The notes below the pieces were generated by a model. It saw nothing but the letters and a program-made list of their open reading frames with translations, made no database searches and was not told the origin of the DNA. A DNA stretch of 64,000 nucleotides from CAVVAH01 sp963746175 (GTDB lineage Bacteria; Actinomycetota; Actinomycetes; JACCUZ01): positions 744,001 through 808,000 of the forward strand of contig CAVVAH010000008.1 in NCBI GenBank assembly GCA_963746175.1, in the 5' to 3' direction. The translations under genes were made by a program, and so were the position numbers. Below, in pieces: positions 55,558 to 63,160 of this stretch (its first letter is position 1; each line of letters opens with the position of its first letter).

Positions 55558-57537
55558 GTGCCCCACGGATACCGCTACGGCAGCTGGCACGACGGGCCCG
55601 ACCCGCTCGCGCCGCCGTACGACGTGCGGCGGGCCCTCGACCGGATGGGCGAGGACGTGCTGGCCGGCTCGACGACACGGGACGCGCTGAACCGGCTGCT
55701 GCGGCGCGGCGACGACGAGCAGAGCCGGCGCGGGCTCGACGACATGCTGAAGCGGATCCGCGAGCAGCGCCGGCAGCTGCGCGAGCAGGGCCGGCTCGGC
55801 GGCACCCTCGACGAGGTGCGCCGGCTCATCGACACCGCCGTCGGCCAGGAGCGGTCCGCACTGTTCCCCGACCCGTCGGACGACGCGCGGTTCCGCGAGG
55901 CGAGCCTCGACGCACTGCCGTCAGACCCGGCGCGTGCCGTACGCCAGCTGGAGTCCTACGACTGGCAGTCACCCGAGGCCGCGCAGACCTTCGAGGAGGT
56001 CAAGGACCTGCTGCGCCGCGAGGTGCTGGACACCCAGTTCCGCGGGATGAAGGAGGCGTTGGAGAACCCCGACCCCGAGGCGATGGCGCGCATCAAGGAC
56101 ATGATGGCCGACCTCAACGCGATGCTCGCCGCGGATGCGAGGAGCGAGCACACCCCGCAGCAGTTCGACGACTTCATGCAGAAGTACGGCGACATGTTCC
56201 CCGACAACCCGCGCGACCTCGAGGAGCTCGTCGACTCCCTGGCCCGGCGCGCGGCCGCGGCGGAGCGGATGATGCGGTCGATGTCGCCGCAGCAACGCGA
56301 GGAGCTCGCGGCGCTGATGGCCGGCGCGCTGGAGGACATGGACCTGGCGCGCGAGATGGCCCGGCTGAACGAGGCGCTGCGCGCCCGCCGGCCCGACCTC
56401 GACTGGCGCAGCCGCGAGCGGATGGAGGGCGACCAGCCGATGGGCGCGGGCGAGTCGACCAGCGCGCTGCAGGACCTCGCCGACCTCGACGAGCTCGAGT
56501 CGACGCTCGGCCAGGACTACCCGGGCGCCAGCCTCGAGGACGTCGACGAGGAGGCCGTCCGGCGCGCCCTCGGGCGGGGCGCCGCCGACGACCTGCGCGA
56601 GCTGCGGCGGCTGGAGCGCGAGCTCGAGGAGCAGGGCTACCTCAACCGCTCCGGCGACCGGCTCGACCTGACCGCGAAGGCCGTGCGTCGACTCGGGCAG
56701 ACGGCACTGCGGCACGTGTTCGCCGACCTGCGGTCGGCCGGTCGCGGCGGCCACGACGTGCCGGACGCGGGCCAGGCCGGCGAGCTCACCGGCGCGAGCC
56801 GGCAGTGGCAGTTCGGCGACGAGCAGCCGCTCGACGTCGTGCGCACGCTGACCAATGCGGTGCGGTCCGGCCGGGTGCTCCCCGGCGAGGGCGCGGGCAT
56901 CCGGCTCTCGACCGAGGACTTCGAGGTCGCGGAGACCGACCGCCGTACGTCGGCTGCGGTCTGCCTGCTCGTCGACCTGTCGTACTCGATGGTGCTACGG
57001 GACACCTGGGGTGCGGCCAAGGCGACCGCGCTCGCCCTGCACGCGCTGGTGTCCGGCCAGTTCCCGCAGGACGCGCTCACCATCATCGGGTTCTCGTCGT
57101 ACGCCCGGACGCTGCAGGCCACCGAGCTGGCGGGCCTCGAGGCGGACTACGTGCAGGGCACCAACCTGCAGCACGCGCTGATGCTGGCCGGGCAGTTCCT
57201 CGACGAGCACCCCGACCACGAGCCGGTCGTCCTGGTCGTCACCGACGGCGAGCCGACCGCGCACCTGCTGCCCGGCGGCCAACCCTACTTCGCCTGGCCG
57301 CCGGAGCCGGAGACGCTCACCGCCACCGTGGTCGAGGTGGACCGGATGACCCGGCGCGGCGCGACCCTCAACGTCTTCCAGCTCGACGACGACCCGCGGC
57401 TGACGGCCTTCATGCAGGACCTCGCGCGACGAAACGGCGGTCGCGTGCTGCTGCCGGACCCGCAGCGGCTCGGGCAGTACGTCGTCAGCGACTACCTCTC
57501 CCGCCGCACGGGGCGCCGGTCGCGTCGCGCGGGCTGA
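55558..57537 (+). CDS. VWA-domain protein (MoxR partner)
   Basis: 659 residues from GTG 55558, two bases after the ATPase stop. A long charged helical N-terminal region (~1-380, with RRLIDTAVGQERSALFPDP and MRSMSPQQREELAALMAGAL) precedes a C-terminal VWA domain. Its MIDAS is LLVDLSYSMVLRD (~470), GTNLQHAL and VVTDGEPTAH. Forms a chaperone-like complex with the MoxR ATPase in related systems. Target unknown. Confidence 0.92.
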   Translation: MPHGYRYGSWHDGPDPLAPPYDVRRALDRMGEDVLAGSTTRDALNRLLRRGDDEQSRRGLDDMLKRIREQRRQLREQGRLGGTLDEVRRLIDTAVGQERSALFPDPSDDARFREASLDALPSDPARAVRQLESYDWQSPEAAQTFEEVKDLLRREVLDTQFRGMKEALENPDPEAMARIKDMMADLNAMLAADARSEHTPQQFDDFMQKYGDMFPDNPRDLEELVDSLARRAAAAERMMRSMSPQQREELAALMAGALEDMDLAREMARLNEALRARRPDLDWRSRERMEGDQPMGAGESTSALQDLADLDELESTLGQDYPGASLEDVDEEAVRRALGRGAADDLRELRRLERELEEQGYLNRSGDRLDLTAKAVRRLGQTALRHVFADLRSAGRGGHDVPDAGQAGELTGASRQWQFGDEQPLDVVRTLTNAVRSGRVLPGEGAGIRLSTEDFEVAETDRRTSAAVCLLVDLSYSMVLRDTWGAAKATALALHALVSGQFPQDALTIIGFSSYARTLQATELAGLEADYVQGTNLQHALMLAGQFLDEHPDHEPVVLVVTDGEPTAHLLPGGQPYFAWPPEPETLTATVVEVDRMTRRGATLNVFQLDDDPRLTAFMQDLARRNGGRVLLPDPQRLGQYVVSDYLSRRTGRRSRRAG

Positions 57538-57544
57538 GCACGTC

Positions 57545-58354
57545 ATGACGGCGCCGCGGGTGTTCGGCATCCCCGCGCGGGACGCGCCGGTCGTCGCGGT
57601 GCTGCGGCGTGGTCCCAGCGACTGGTCGCACGTCGGCCGGTGGGACGTCGACGCCCTCACGTACGAGAGCGGCGCGTGGCTGCACGGCACGCTGTACCCG
57701 CAGCGCTGCGACCTCTCCCCCGACGGCCGGTGGCTCTGCTGCTTCGCACTGAAGGCCGGTGGACTCTGGTCGGCCGGGTCGACGTACGTGGCGGTGTCCC
57801 GGCTGCCGTGGCTGACCGCGCTCGCGGCGTGGGGCACGGACGGCACCTGGACCCGCGGGGTGCACTTCGTCGCCGACCGGGACAGCTGGCCGCTCGAGGA
57901 CCCCGACGAGGGGGACGTCGCGCCGCTGCGCGATTGGTACGGCCTGGCGTACACCCGGCCGGCGAGCTTCGCCGTCGAGCGGCGCAACGGGTGGGCCGAG
58001 ACCGACGACACCCCGCCGCAGGGCGAGCACGACAGCTGGGACGAGAAGCGCGCCGAGCAGATCGTGCTCGCGCGGCCCAGCCCCCGTGACGGCCGGGTCC
58101 TCACGGTCCGCGGCGGCCAGGCGGCGTTCCGGTCCGGACCGGCCGGCTGGTGGCAGGCGCCGCTGTACGCCGTCGACGACGAGGTGCTCGACGACGTGCA
58201 GTGGGCCGACTGGTCGGCGGACGGCCGGCTGCTGGTGGCGACCGTCGACGGCAGGCTGCAAGTGCGGGACGGGTCGACGGTCGCGGGCGAGGTCGACCTG
58301 GCCGCACTGACCCCCGACCCGCAGCCGCCGCCGCCCCACGCCACCCACTGGTAG
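57545..58354 (+). CDS. Unknown tryptophan-rich protein, third gene of the MoxR-VWA operon
   Basis: 269 residues from ATG 57545, eight bases after the VWA stop. Rich in Trp and Asp, with beta-propeller-like phrases (RCDLSPDGRWLCCFAL, DWSADGRLLVATVDGRLQVRD). These suggest WD-like strands, but there are too few for a full propeller. The middle holds TRPASFAVERRNGWAE. No family recognised. It could be the substrate or regulator of the MoxR-VWA pair. Confidence 0.75.
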   Translation: MTAPRVFGIPARDAPVVAVLRRGPSDWSHVGRWDVDALTYESGAWLHGTLYPQRCDLSPDGRWLCCFALKAGGLWSAGSTYVAVSRLPWLTALAAWGTDGTWTRGVHFVADRDSWPLEDPDEGDVAPLRDWYGLAYTRPASFAVERRNGWAETDDTPPQGEHDSWDEKRAEQIVLARPSPRDGRVLTVRGGQAAFRSGPAGWWQAPLYAVDDEVLDDVQWADWSADGRLLVATVDGRLQVRDGSTVAGEVDLAALTPDPQPPPPHATHW

Positions 58355-58729
58355 CCGCCGCCCGCGGGATCGCTCGTGTGCGACATGAGTCCCCGACAGC
58401 CGAGGGGGCGTGTCGGGGAGCGAGGTCGCAAACGATCTTCCTGGCCACCCCGCGGCTGCGAGGTGTTCACCGAGCCGTCCACAGGGGGCCTCAAGTGCTC
58501 AGGGCGGATGTCCGATAGACTCATCGGCAGCAGCCCACCCAGAGGTTGCCCGGAGCGCTCGCAGTCGAGCGCCCGGTCCCCCGCCCCGGAGGGGCGAGCG
58601 ACTCCAGATCCGCGTGTTTTCTCGCGTGCACGGGTCGCCGTACCTCAGGGCAGGACACGCACCAGCCGCCGACGCGGACCCCGTAGAGAGATGCGGGTCG
58701 CCGGTGGCGCACCACGGAAGGAGACCATC
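58355..58729 (+). other. Intergenic region holding the leader of a short transcript
   Basis: No long gene. The promoter at 58491 opens a ~200-base GC-rich leader (58527-58729) with several hairpins, for example around 58580-58600 (CCCGCCCCGGAGGGGCGAG). It leads to a tiny ORF. Confidence 0.45.
58491..58517 (+). promoter_or_regulatory. FliA-like promoter candidate of the short transcript
   Basis: TCAAGT (58491-58496), 15 bases, CCGATA (58512-58517) continuing GAC. The same bases also read as an excellent vegetative -10, TAGACT at 58516-58521. Either way transcription should begin near 58527. Confidence 0.5.
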
Positions 58730-58765
58730 ATGGTCGAGGACGACTTCGGTCCCTGGGACGACTGA
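58730..58765 (+). CDS. Eleven-residue peptide MVEDDFGPWDD
   Basis: ATG 58730 has a near-perfect ribosome-binding site (GGAAGGAG, six bases before), then eleven codons and TGA. The peptide is acidic with Phe and Trp in the middle. A start at ATG 58691 would add 13 residues, but no comparable ribosome-binding site serves it. A strong terminator follows 50 bases later. It may be a leader peptide, a functional micropeptide, or a translated patch of a small RNA. Confidence 0.5.
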   Translation: MVEDDFGPWDD

Positions 58766-58815
58766 CCCAGGACCACCCGAGCAGGGAGCCCCACGAGGGA
58801 TCCCTCTGGTCAACC

Positions 58816-58852
58816 CGACGCCCCGACCGGCCCCGTGCCGGTCGGGGCGTCG
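58816..58852 (+). terminator. Strong intrinsic terminator
   Basis: CGACGCCCCGACCGGC (58816-58831) and GCCGGTCGGGGCGTCG (58837-58852) form a perfect 16-bp stem with a five-base loop, followed by TCGTTG. By far the strongest hairpin in the window. It ends the short transcript begun near 58527, giving an RNA of about 330 bases. Confidence 0.85.
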
Positions 58853-58870
58853 TCGTTGCCGAGGTCGTGG

Positions 58871-58888
58871 CTGATGGCGGGCCATCAG
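58871..58888. promoter_or_regulatory. Perfect 18-bp palindrome upstream of MFS gene
   Basis: CTGATGGC and GCCATCAG flank a GG centre. The loop is too small for a stable RNA hairpin, so a dimeric DNA-binding site is likelier. It is 213 bases before the MFS start. Confidence 0.45.
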
Positions 58889-59101
58889 ACGGGGCCCAGG
58901 GCAGGCTGACGGTCGGGAGCGGTCCGGGGATCGTCGGCAGGCCGGTGGCCGACAAGGTCGGCAACGGCACCGGCAGCCCCGAGGCGAGGTGACATGGTGT
59001 CCGTAGCCCGGAATCGGATCAAACCGGGGTGATCTAGACCACACAGTCTCCGCCAGTGACCGCCCGGGACGGGACCTGACCGCCCCGGCTACCGTCGCCG
59101 G

Positions 59102-60358
59102 GTGACGACTCGCGCCGACGGATCCCGCCGGTCGCGCAACCCGATGGCCGGCCTGCCACGCGAGGTGGCCGTCCTCACCGCAGTCGCCTTCGCCGTCGCC
59201 GTCGGCTTCGGCGTCGTCGCCCCCGCGATCCCCGAGTACGCCCGCGACTTCGGCGTCGGGCGCACGGCCGCCGGCGCGGTGATCTCGGCGTTCGCGTTCA
59301 TGCGGCTGGTGTCCGCCCTCGGCAGCGGCCGCCTGGTCAACCGGTTCGGCGAGCGACTGGTGCTCGCCACCGGCATCGGGATCGTGGCGGTGAGCAGCGC
59401 CCTGGCCGGTCTGGCCCAGACGTACACCCAGCTCCTTCTGCTGCGCGGTGTCGGCGGCGTCGGGTCCGCGATGTTCACCGTCTCGGCCATCTCGCTGCTG
59501 CTGCGCGTCGTCGACGCCGACCAGCGCGGCAAGGCCACCGGCATGTGGCAGTCCGGCTTCCTCGTCGGCGCGATCGCCGGCCCCGCGATCGGGGGGCCGC
59601 TCACGGCCATCTCGTTGCGCGCGCCGTTCTTCGTCTACGCCGGGACGCTCGCAGTCGCCGGCGGAATCGGGCTGCTCTTCCTCACCCGCGCAGCGCTGCA
59701 CGAGGCCGAGACGTCGACCACCGACGCCCGGGCCGTGACTCTGCCGCAGGCCTTACGGGTGTCGGGCTACCGGGCGGCGCTGGTGTCCAACCTCGGCAAC
59801 GGGTGGGCCCTGTTCGGCGTACGCAGCTCGCTGATCCCGCTGTTCGTCACCGAAGGCATCGGCGCATCGGCCACCTGGACCGGCATCGGGTTCTTCGTGT
59901 CCGCGGCGGCGCAGGGCGGACTGCTGCTCGTCGCCGGCTCGTTCACCGACCGCGTCGGCCGGCGACCGGCGCTGCTCATCGGCGGTGCGGCCGCCACCGC
60001 CGCCATGCTGCTCGTCGCTGTGAGCGACTCACTCGCCGTCTACACCGTGGCGATGGCGCTGTTCGGCGCCGGTTCGGCCTTCCTGTCCGTGGCGCCGAGC
60101 GCGATCGTCGGCGACGTCGTGCACGGCAAGGGCGGCACCGTCGTGGCGGCGTTCCAGATGTCGGCCGACCTGGGAGCCGTCGTGGGGCCGCTGGCGGCGG
60201 GCTGGCTGGCCGACGACTACTCCTTCGGAGCGGCCTTCGGGGTCACCGCGGCCGTCCTCGCCGCCGGTCTGGTCACGGCGTTCTTCTCCGCCGAGACCCG
60301 GCACCGCACCGACCCCGCAGACCGCAACCCGGACCCGTCGCCCGGCACATCCGGCTGA
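59102..60358 (+). CDS. MFS transporter
   Basis: 418 residues from GTG 59102, which follows TACCGT by six bases (leaderless candidate). Twelve membrane helices. Motif-A-like RLVNRFGERLVLATGIG follows helix 2 and FTDRVGRRPALLIGGA lies in the second half; SGFLVGAIAGPAIGGPL is in helix 5. Likely a drug or metabolite efflux pump. Substrate unknown. Confidence 0.9.
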   Translation: MTTRADGSRRSRNPMAGLPREVAVLTAVAFAVAVGFGVVAPAIPEYARDFGVGRTAAGAVISAFAFMRLVSALGSGRLVNRFGERLVLATGIGIVAVSSALAGLAQTYTQLLLLRGVGGVGSAMFTVSAISLLLRVVDADQRGKATGMWQSGFLVGAIAGPAIGGPLTAISLRAPFFVYAGTLAVAGGIGLLFLTRAALHEAETSTTDARAVTLPQALRVSGYRAALVSNLGNGWALFGVRSSLIPLFVTEGIGASATWTGIGFFVSAAAQGGLLLVAGSFTDRVGRRPALLIGGAAATAAMLLVAVSDSLAVYTVAMALFGAGSAFLSVAPSAIVGDVVHGKGGTVVAAFQMSADLGAVVGPLAAGWLADDYSFGAAFGVTAAVLAAGLVTAFFSAETRHRTDPADRNPDPSPGTSG

Positions 60359-60454
60359 CCCCGCACCACCCGCACCCCTCCCGCGAGTGGTGGGTTCCGC
60401 ATCCGTTTCGTCCGTTCCAGGCTGCCGAACCCACCACTCGGCGGGGAGTCGCGG

Positions 60455-61012
60455 TCAGCCGGCGGGGCGGAGCAGGCCGTCGGCGACGACCTCGAGCAGC
60501 GGGCGTACGGCGTCGTCGCCGAGACCGCCCTGGTCGGCGACGGTCGCGATACCACCCACCAGCCGGCAGACCTGCACCGACTGGGTGCCGTCGCGCAGCG
60601 CACCGTGCTCCCGGAGCCGGGCCAGCACCTTGCCGTTGGCCGCGGTGAGGGCCTGGCACTTGCGGTGCATCGGCGATGCCGAGTCCGCCATGGCCGAGGT
60701 GATCTTGGCCGGGCCGCCGCGGTGCGCGCTGATGTGGTGGACGTAGTCCGTGAACCAGCCGAGCAGCATCTCGCGGGGCGGCAGCTCGCTTGCCACGGCC
60801 TTGTCGGCGGAGGCGTGGACCCGGGCGACCCAGTCCTTCATCAGGGCGTCGTAGAGAGTGTCGCGGTTGGGGAAGTGCCGGTAGAGCGTCCCCGGGCCGA
60901 CCTCGGCCCGTCGGGCGATCTCGTCCATCGAGGCGTCGGCTCCGCGCTCGGCGAACACCTGGCGCGCGACCTCGAGGATCCGGTCGTAGTTGCGCTGCGC
61001 GTCGGCCCGCAC
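60455..61012 (-). CDS. TetR-family transcriptional regulator
   Basis: 185 residues from GTG 61012, with AAGGAGG seven bases upstream. N-terminal HTH: RILEVARQVFAERGADASMDEIARRAEVGPGTLYRHFPNRDTLY. The ligand domain is shorter than average. Divergent from a DHA2 exporter with palindromic operators between, the standard self-regulated efflux arrangement. Confidence 0.94.
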   Translation of the reverse strand: MRADAQRNYDRILEVARQVFAERGADASMDEIARRAEVGPGTLYRHFPNRDTLYDALMKDWVARVHASADKAVASELPPREMLLGWFTDYVHHISAHRGGPAKITSAMADSASPMHRKCQALTAANGKVLARLREHGALRDGTQSVQVCRLVGGIATVADQGGLGDDAVRPLLEVVADGLLRPAG

Positions 61013-61031
61013 GGCGATTCCTCCTTGCTAA

Positions 61032-61048
61032 ACGGAGATAGTCTCCGT
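61032..61048. promoter_or_regulatory. TetR operator candidate, primary
   Basis: ACGGAGA and TCTCCGT flank a TAG centre: a perfect 7-bp inverted repeat between the TetR gene (start 61012) and the exporter (start 61123). Confidence 0.7.
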
Positions 61049-61066
61049 ATTGTCGCCGATGACAAC

Positions 61067-61081
61067 CGGAGCCACTCTCCG
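61067..61081. promoter_or_regulatory. TetR operator candidate, secondary
   Basis: CGGAG and CTCCG flank a five-base centre (CCACT). The half-sites match those of the primary operator, 19 bases away, suggesting a second binding site. Confidence 0.5.
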
Positions 61082-61122
61082 TTCCAGTCTACGTCGGCTC
61101 CGCCGACAAGAACAGGACCCCC

Positions 61123-62604
61123 ATGTCATCCACCACCTCGACCTCGCGCGCCTCGCAGCGGACCCGCTCCGCGCTGCCGCAGGACCTGCCGGCGGACGCC
61201 GGCCGCGCAGCGGCGGGCGTCGCGCTCGTCCTCGTCGCCCAGCTCATGCTCATCCTGGACGCCACCGTCGTGAACGTCGCGCTGCCGCGCATCGACGCCG
61301 ACCTGGGCTTCGGCCCGGCGGCGCTGTCCTGGGTGCTCAACGCCTACACGCTCGCCTTCGGCGGGCTGCTCCTCCTCGGCGGCCGCCTCGGCGACGTCTT
61401 CGGCCGCCGCCGGGTCTTCGAGATCGGCCTCGCCGTCTTCACCCTCGGCAGCGTCGTCGGCGGCCTCGCGCCGTCCCCCGCGTGGCTGCTTGCCGGCCGC
61501 GCGGCACAGGGCGTCGGCGCCGCGATGGCCGCGCCCGGTGTCCTCGCCCTGCTGACCACCAGCGCCCCGGACGAGGCGGCTCGCAACCGGGCACTGGCAC
61601 TCTTCGGCGCGGTCACCTCCGGGGGCATGTCCCTGGGGCTGCTCCTGGGCGGGCTGCTCACGGACCTCGGCTCGTGGCGCTGGACGCTGTTCATCAACGT
61701 CCCGATCGGGATCGCCGTCCTCGCCCTGACCCGTCGCCTGCTCAGCGAGACCCCTCGCCGCCCCGGCCGGTTCGACGTCGTCGGGGCCGTCACTGCCACC
61801 CTCGGCGCGGTCTCCGTCGTGTGGGCGCTCATCGGCGCCCCCGAGCACGGCTGGACCTCGGCCCGGACCGTCGGCGGGCTCGCGCTCGGTGTCGTGTCCC
61901 TGGTGACCCTGGCGGTCACCGAGCGCCGGGTGTCGCACCCGCTGCTGCGACCGGCCCTGCTCCGGGACCGGACCCGGGTGGGATCGCTGGCCGTCATGAC
62001 GCTGATCGTCGGCGCGCAGTTCTCGATGTTCTTCCTGATCGTGCAGTTCCTCCAGCGCGAGCTCGAGCTCGGTCCCCTGGCCTCCGGGTTCGCCTTCCTC
62101 CCTCTGTCGGTCGGCATCTTCGCGATGTCGCGGGTCACCCCGCGGCTGGTCGCGAGGTTCGGCCAGGTGCCCTTGCTCATGGTCGGCACCGTCGGTATGT
62201 CGGCGAGCTTCGCCTGGCTCAGCCTGATGGCACCCGGCCAGGGCTACGCCACCGCGGTCCTCGCGCCGATGCTCCTCAACGGCATCTCCGCCGGCCTCAC
62301 GTTCATGCCGGTCACGTCACTCGTCCTGGGCGGCGTGGAGCCAGAGCACGCCGGGTCGGCGTCGGGACTGCTCCAGACCGCGCAGCAGCTGGGCGGTGCC
62401 GTCGGCCTCGCCGTCATCGTCTCGGTCTACGCCGCGAACGACCGGCCGGGCGAGTTCCTGCCGGGCACCACCGAGGCGTTCCTCACCTCGGCGTCGTTCG
62501 CGCTGGCGGCCTTCCTGATCGCCGTCACCGTCGTGCGCCGCCGGCGTCCGGCCGCCGAGCGGGAGTGCGCGGAGGTCGTCGAGCGACAGCTCGAGGCGGC
62601 ATGA
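61123..62604 (+). CDS. DHA2-family multidrug MFS transporter
   Basis: 493 residues from ATG 61123. Fourteen-helix EmrB/QacA-type protein: LVLVAQLMLILDATVVNVALPRI, GGRLGDVFGRRRVFEIG (motif A), GAVTSGGMSLGLLLGGLLTDL (motif C-like). It exports drugs or metabolites against the proton gradient, under control of the divergent TetR. Confidence 0.94.
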   Translation: MSSTTSTSRASQRTRSALPQDLPADAGRAAAGVALVLVAQLMLILDATVVNVALPRIDADLGFGPAALSWVLNAYTLAFGGLLLLGGRLGDVFGRRRVFEIGLAVFTLGSVVGGLAPSPAWLLAGRAAQGVGAAMAAPGVLALLTTSAPDEAARNRALALFGAVTSGGMSLGLLLGGLLTDLGSWRWTLFINVPIGIAVLALTRRLLSETPRRPGRFDVVGAVTATLGAVSVVWALIGAPEHGWTSARTVGGLALGVVSLVTLAVTERRVSHPLLRPALLRDRTRVGSLAVMTLIVGAQFSMFFLIVQFLQRELELGPLASGFAFLPLSVGIFAMSRVTPRLVARFGQVPLLMVGTVGMSASFAWLSLMAPGQGYATAVLAPMLLNGISAGLTFMPVTSLVLGGVEPEHAGSASGLLQTAQQLGGAVGLAVIVSVYAANDRPGEFLPGTTEAFLTSASFALAAFLIAVTVVRRRRPAAERECAEVVERQLEAA

Positions 62605-62611
62605 TCGGCCG

Positions 62612-63139
62612 GTGCCCGACGGCGTCGTGATCCGACCGGTCGTCACCTCGGACCTCGCCCGCTTGCAGGCGATCGAGGTGGCGGCCGGTGGCATGTTCCG
62701 TCCCCTCGGGATGGACCTCGTCGCCGACGACGACCCGTTCAGCGCCGACGTGCTCCAGTCGTACGCCGACGCGGGCCACGCCTGGGTCGCGGTGCCCTCC
62801 GACGGCGGGCAGGCCGACGGCTACCTGCTGCTGGACGTCGTCGACGGGGCCGCACACGTGGAGCAGGTCACCGTGCACCCCGACGGCGCCCGGCGCGGCA
62901 TCGGGCGGGCGCTCGTCGAGCACGTCGCGAGCTGGGCAGCGGGTGCCGGCTTCAGCGCGATGACGCTGACGACCTTCCGGGACGTGGCGTGGAACGGGCC
63001 CTACTACGAGCGGCTCGGTTTCCGGTACCTCGACCCGGACGACGAAGGTCCGGCACTGCGCCTGCTCCGGGACCACGAGCGGGCGCACGGGCTGGATGCC
63101 TGGCCGCGGGCCAGCATGCGCCGGGACCTCGACCGGTGA
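62612..63139 (+). CDS. GNAT-family N-acetyltransferase
   Basis: 175 residues from GTG 62612. EQVTVHPDGARRGIGRALVEHVASWA holds the acetyl-CoA loop (RRGIGR), followed by TLTTFRDVAWNGPYYERLGFRYL. Substrate unknown. Seven bases after the exporter stop, so probably cotranscribed; it could modify the exported compound. Confidence 0.88.
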   Translation: MPDGVVIRPVVTSDLARLQAIEVAAGGMFRPLGMDLVADDDPFSADVLQSYADAGHAWVAVPSDGGQADGYLLLDVVDGAAHVEQVTVHPDGARRGIGRALVEHVASWAAGAGFSAMTLTTFRDVAWNGPYYERLGFRYLDPDDEGPALRLLRDHERAHGLDAWPRASMRRDLDR

Positions 63140-63160
63140 CGCTGCACCGACCGTCGACAG

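Noticed and set aside
58527..58852. tmRNA or RNase P RNA
   Set aside because: No tRNA-like ends, no tag ending in Ala-Ala and no RNase P core seen. The ORF has an ordinary ribosome-binding site.
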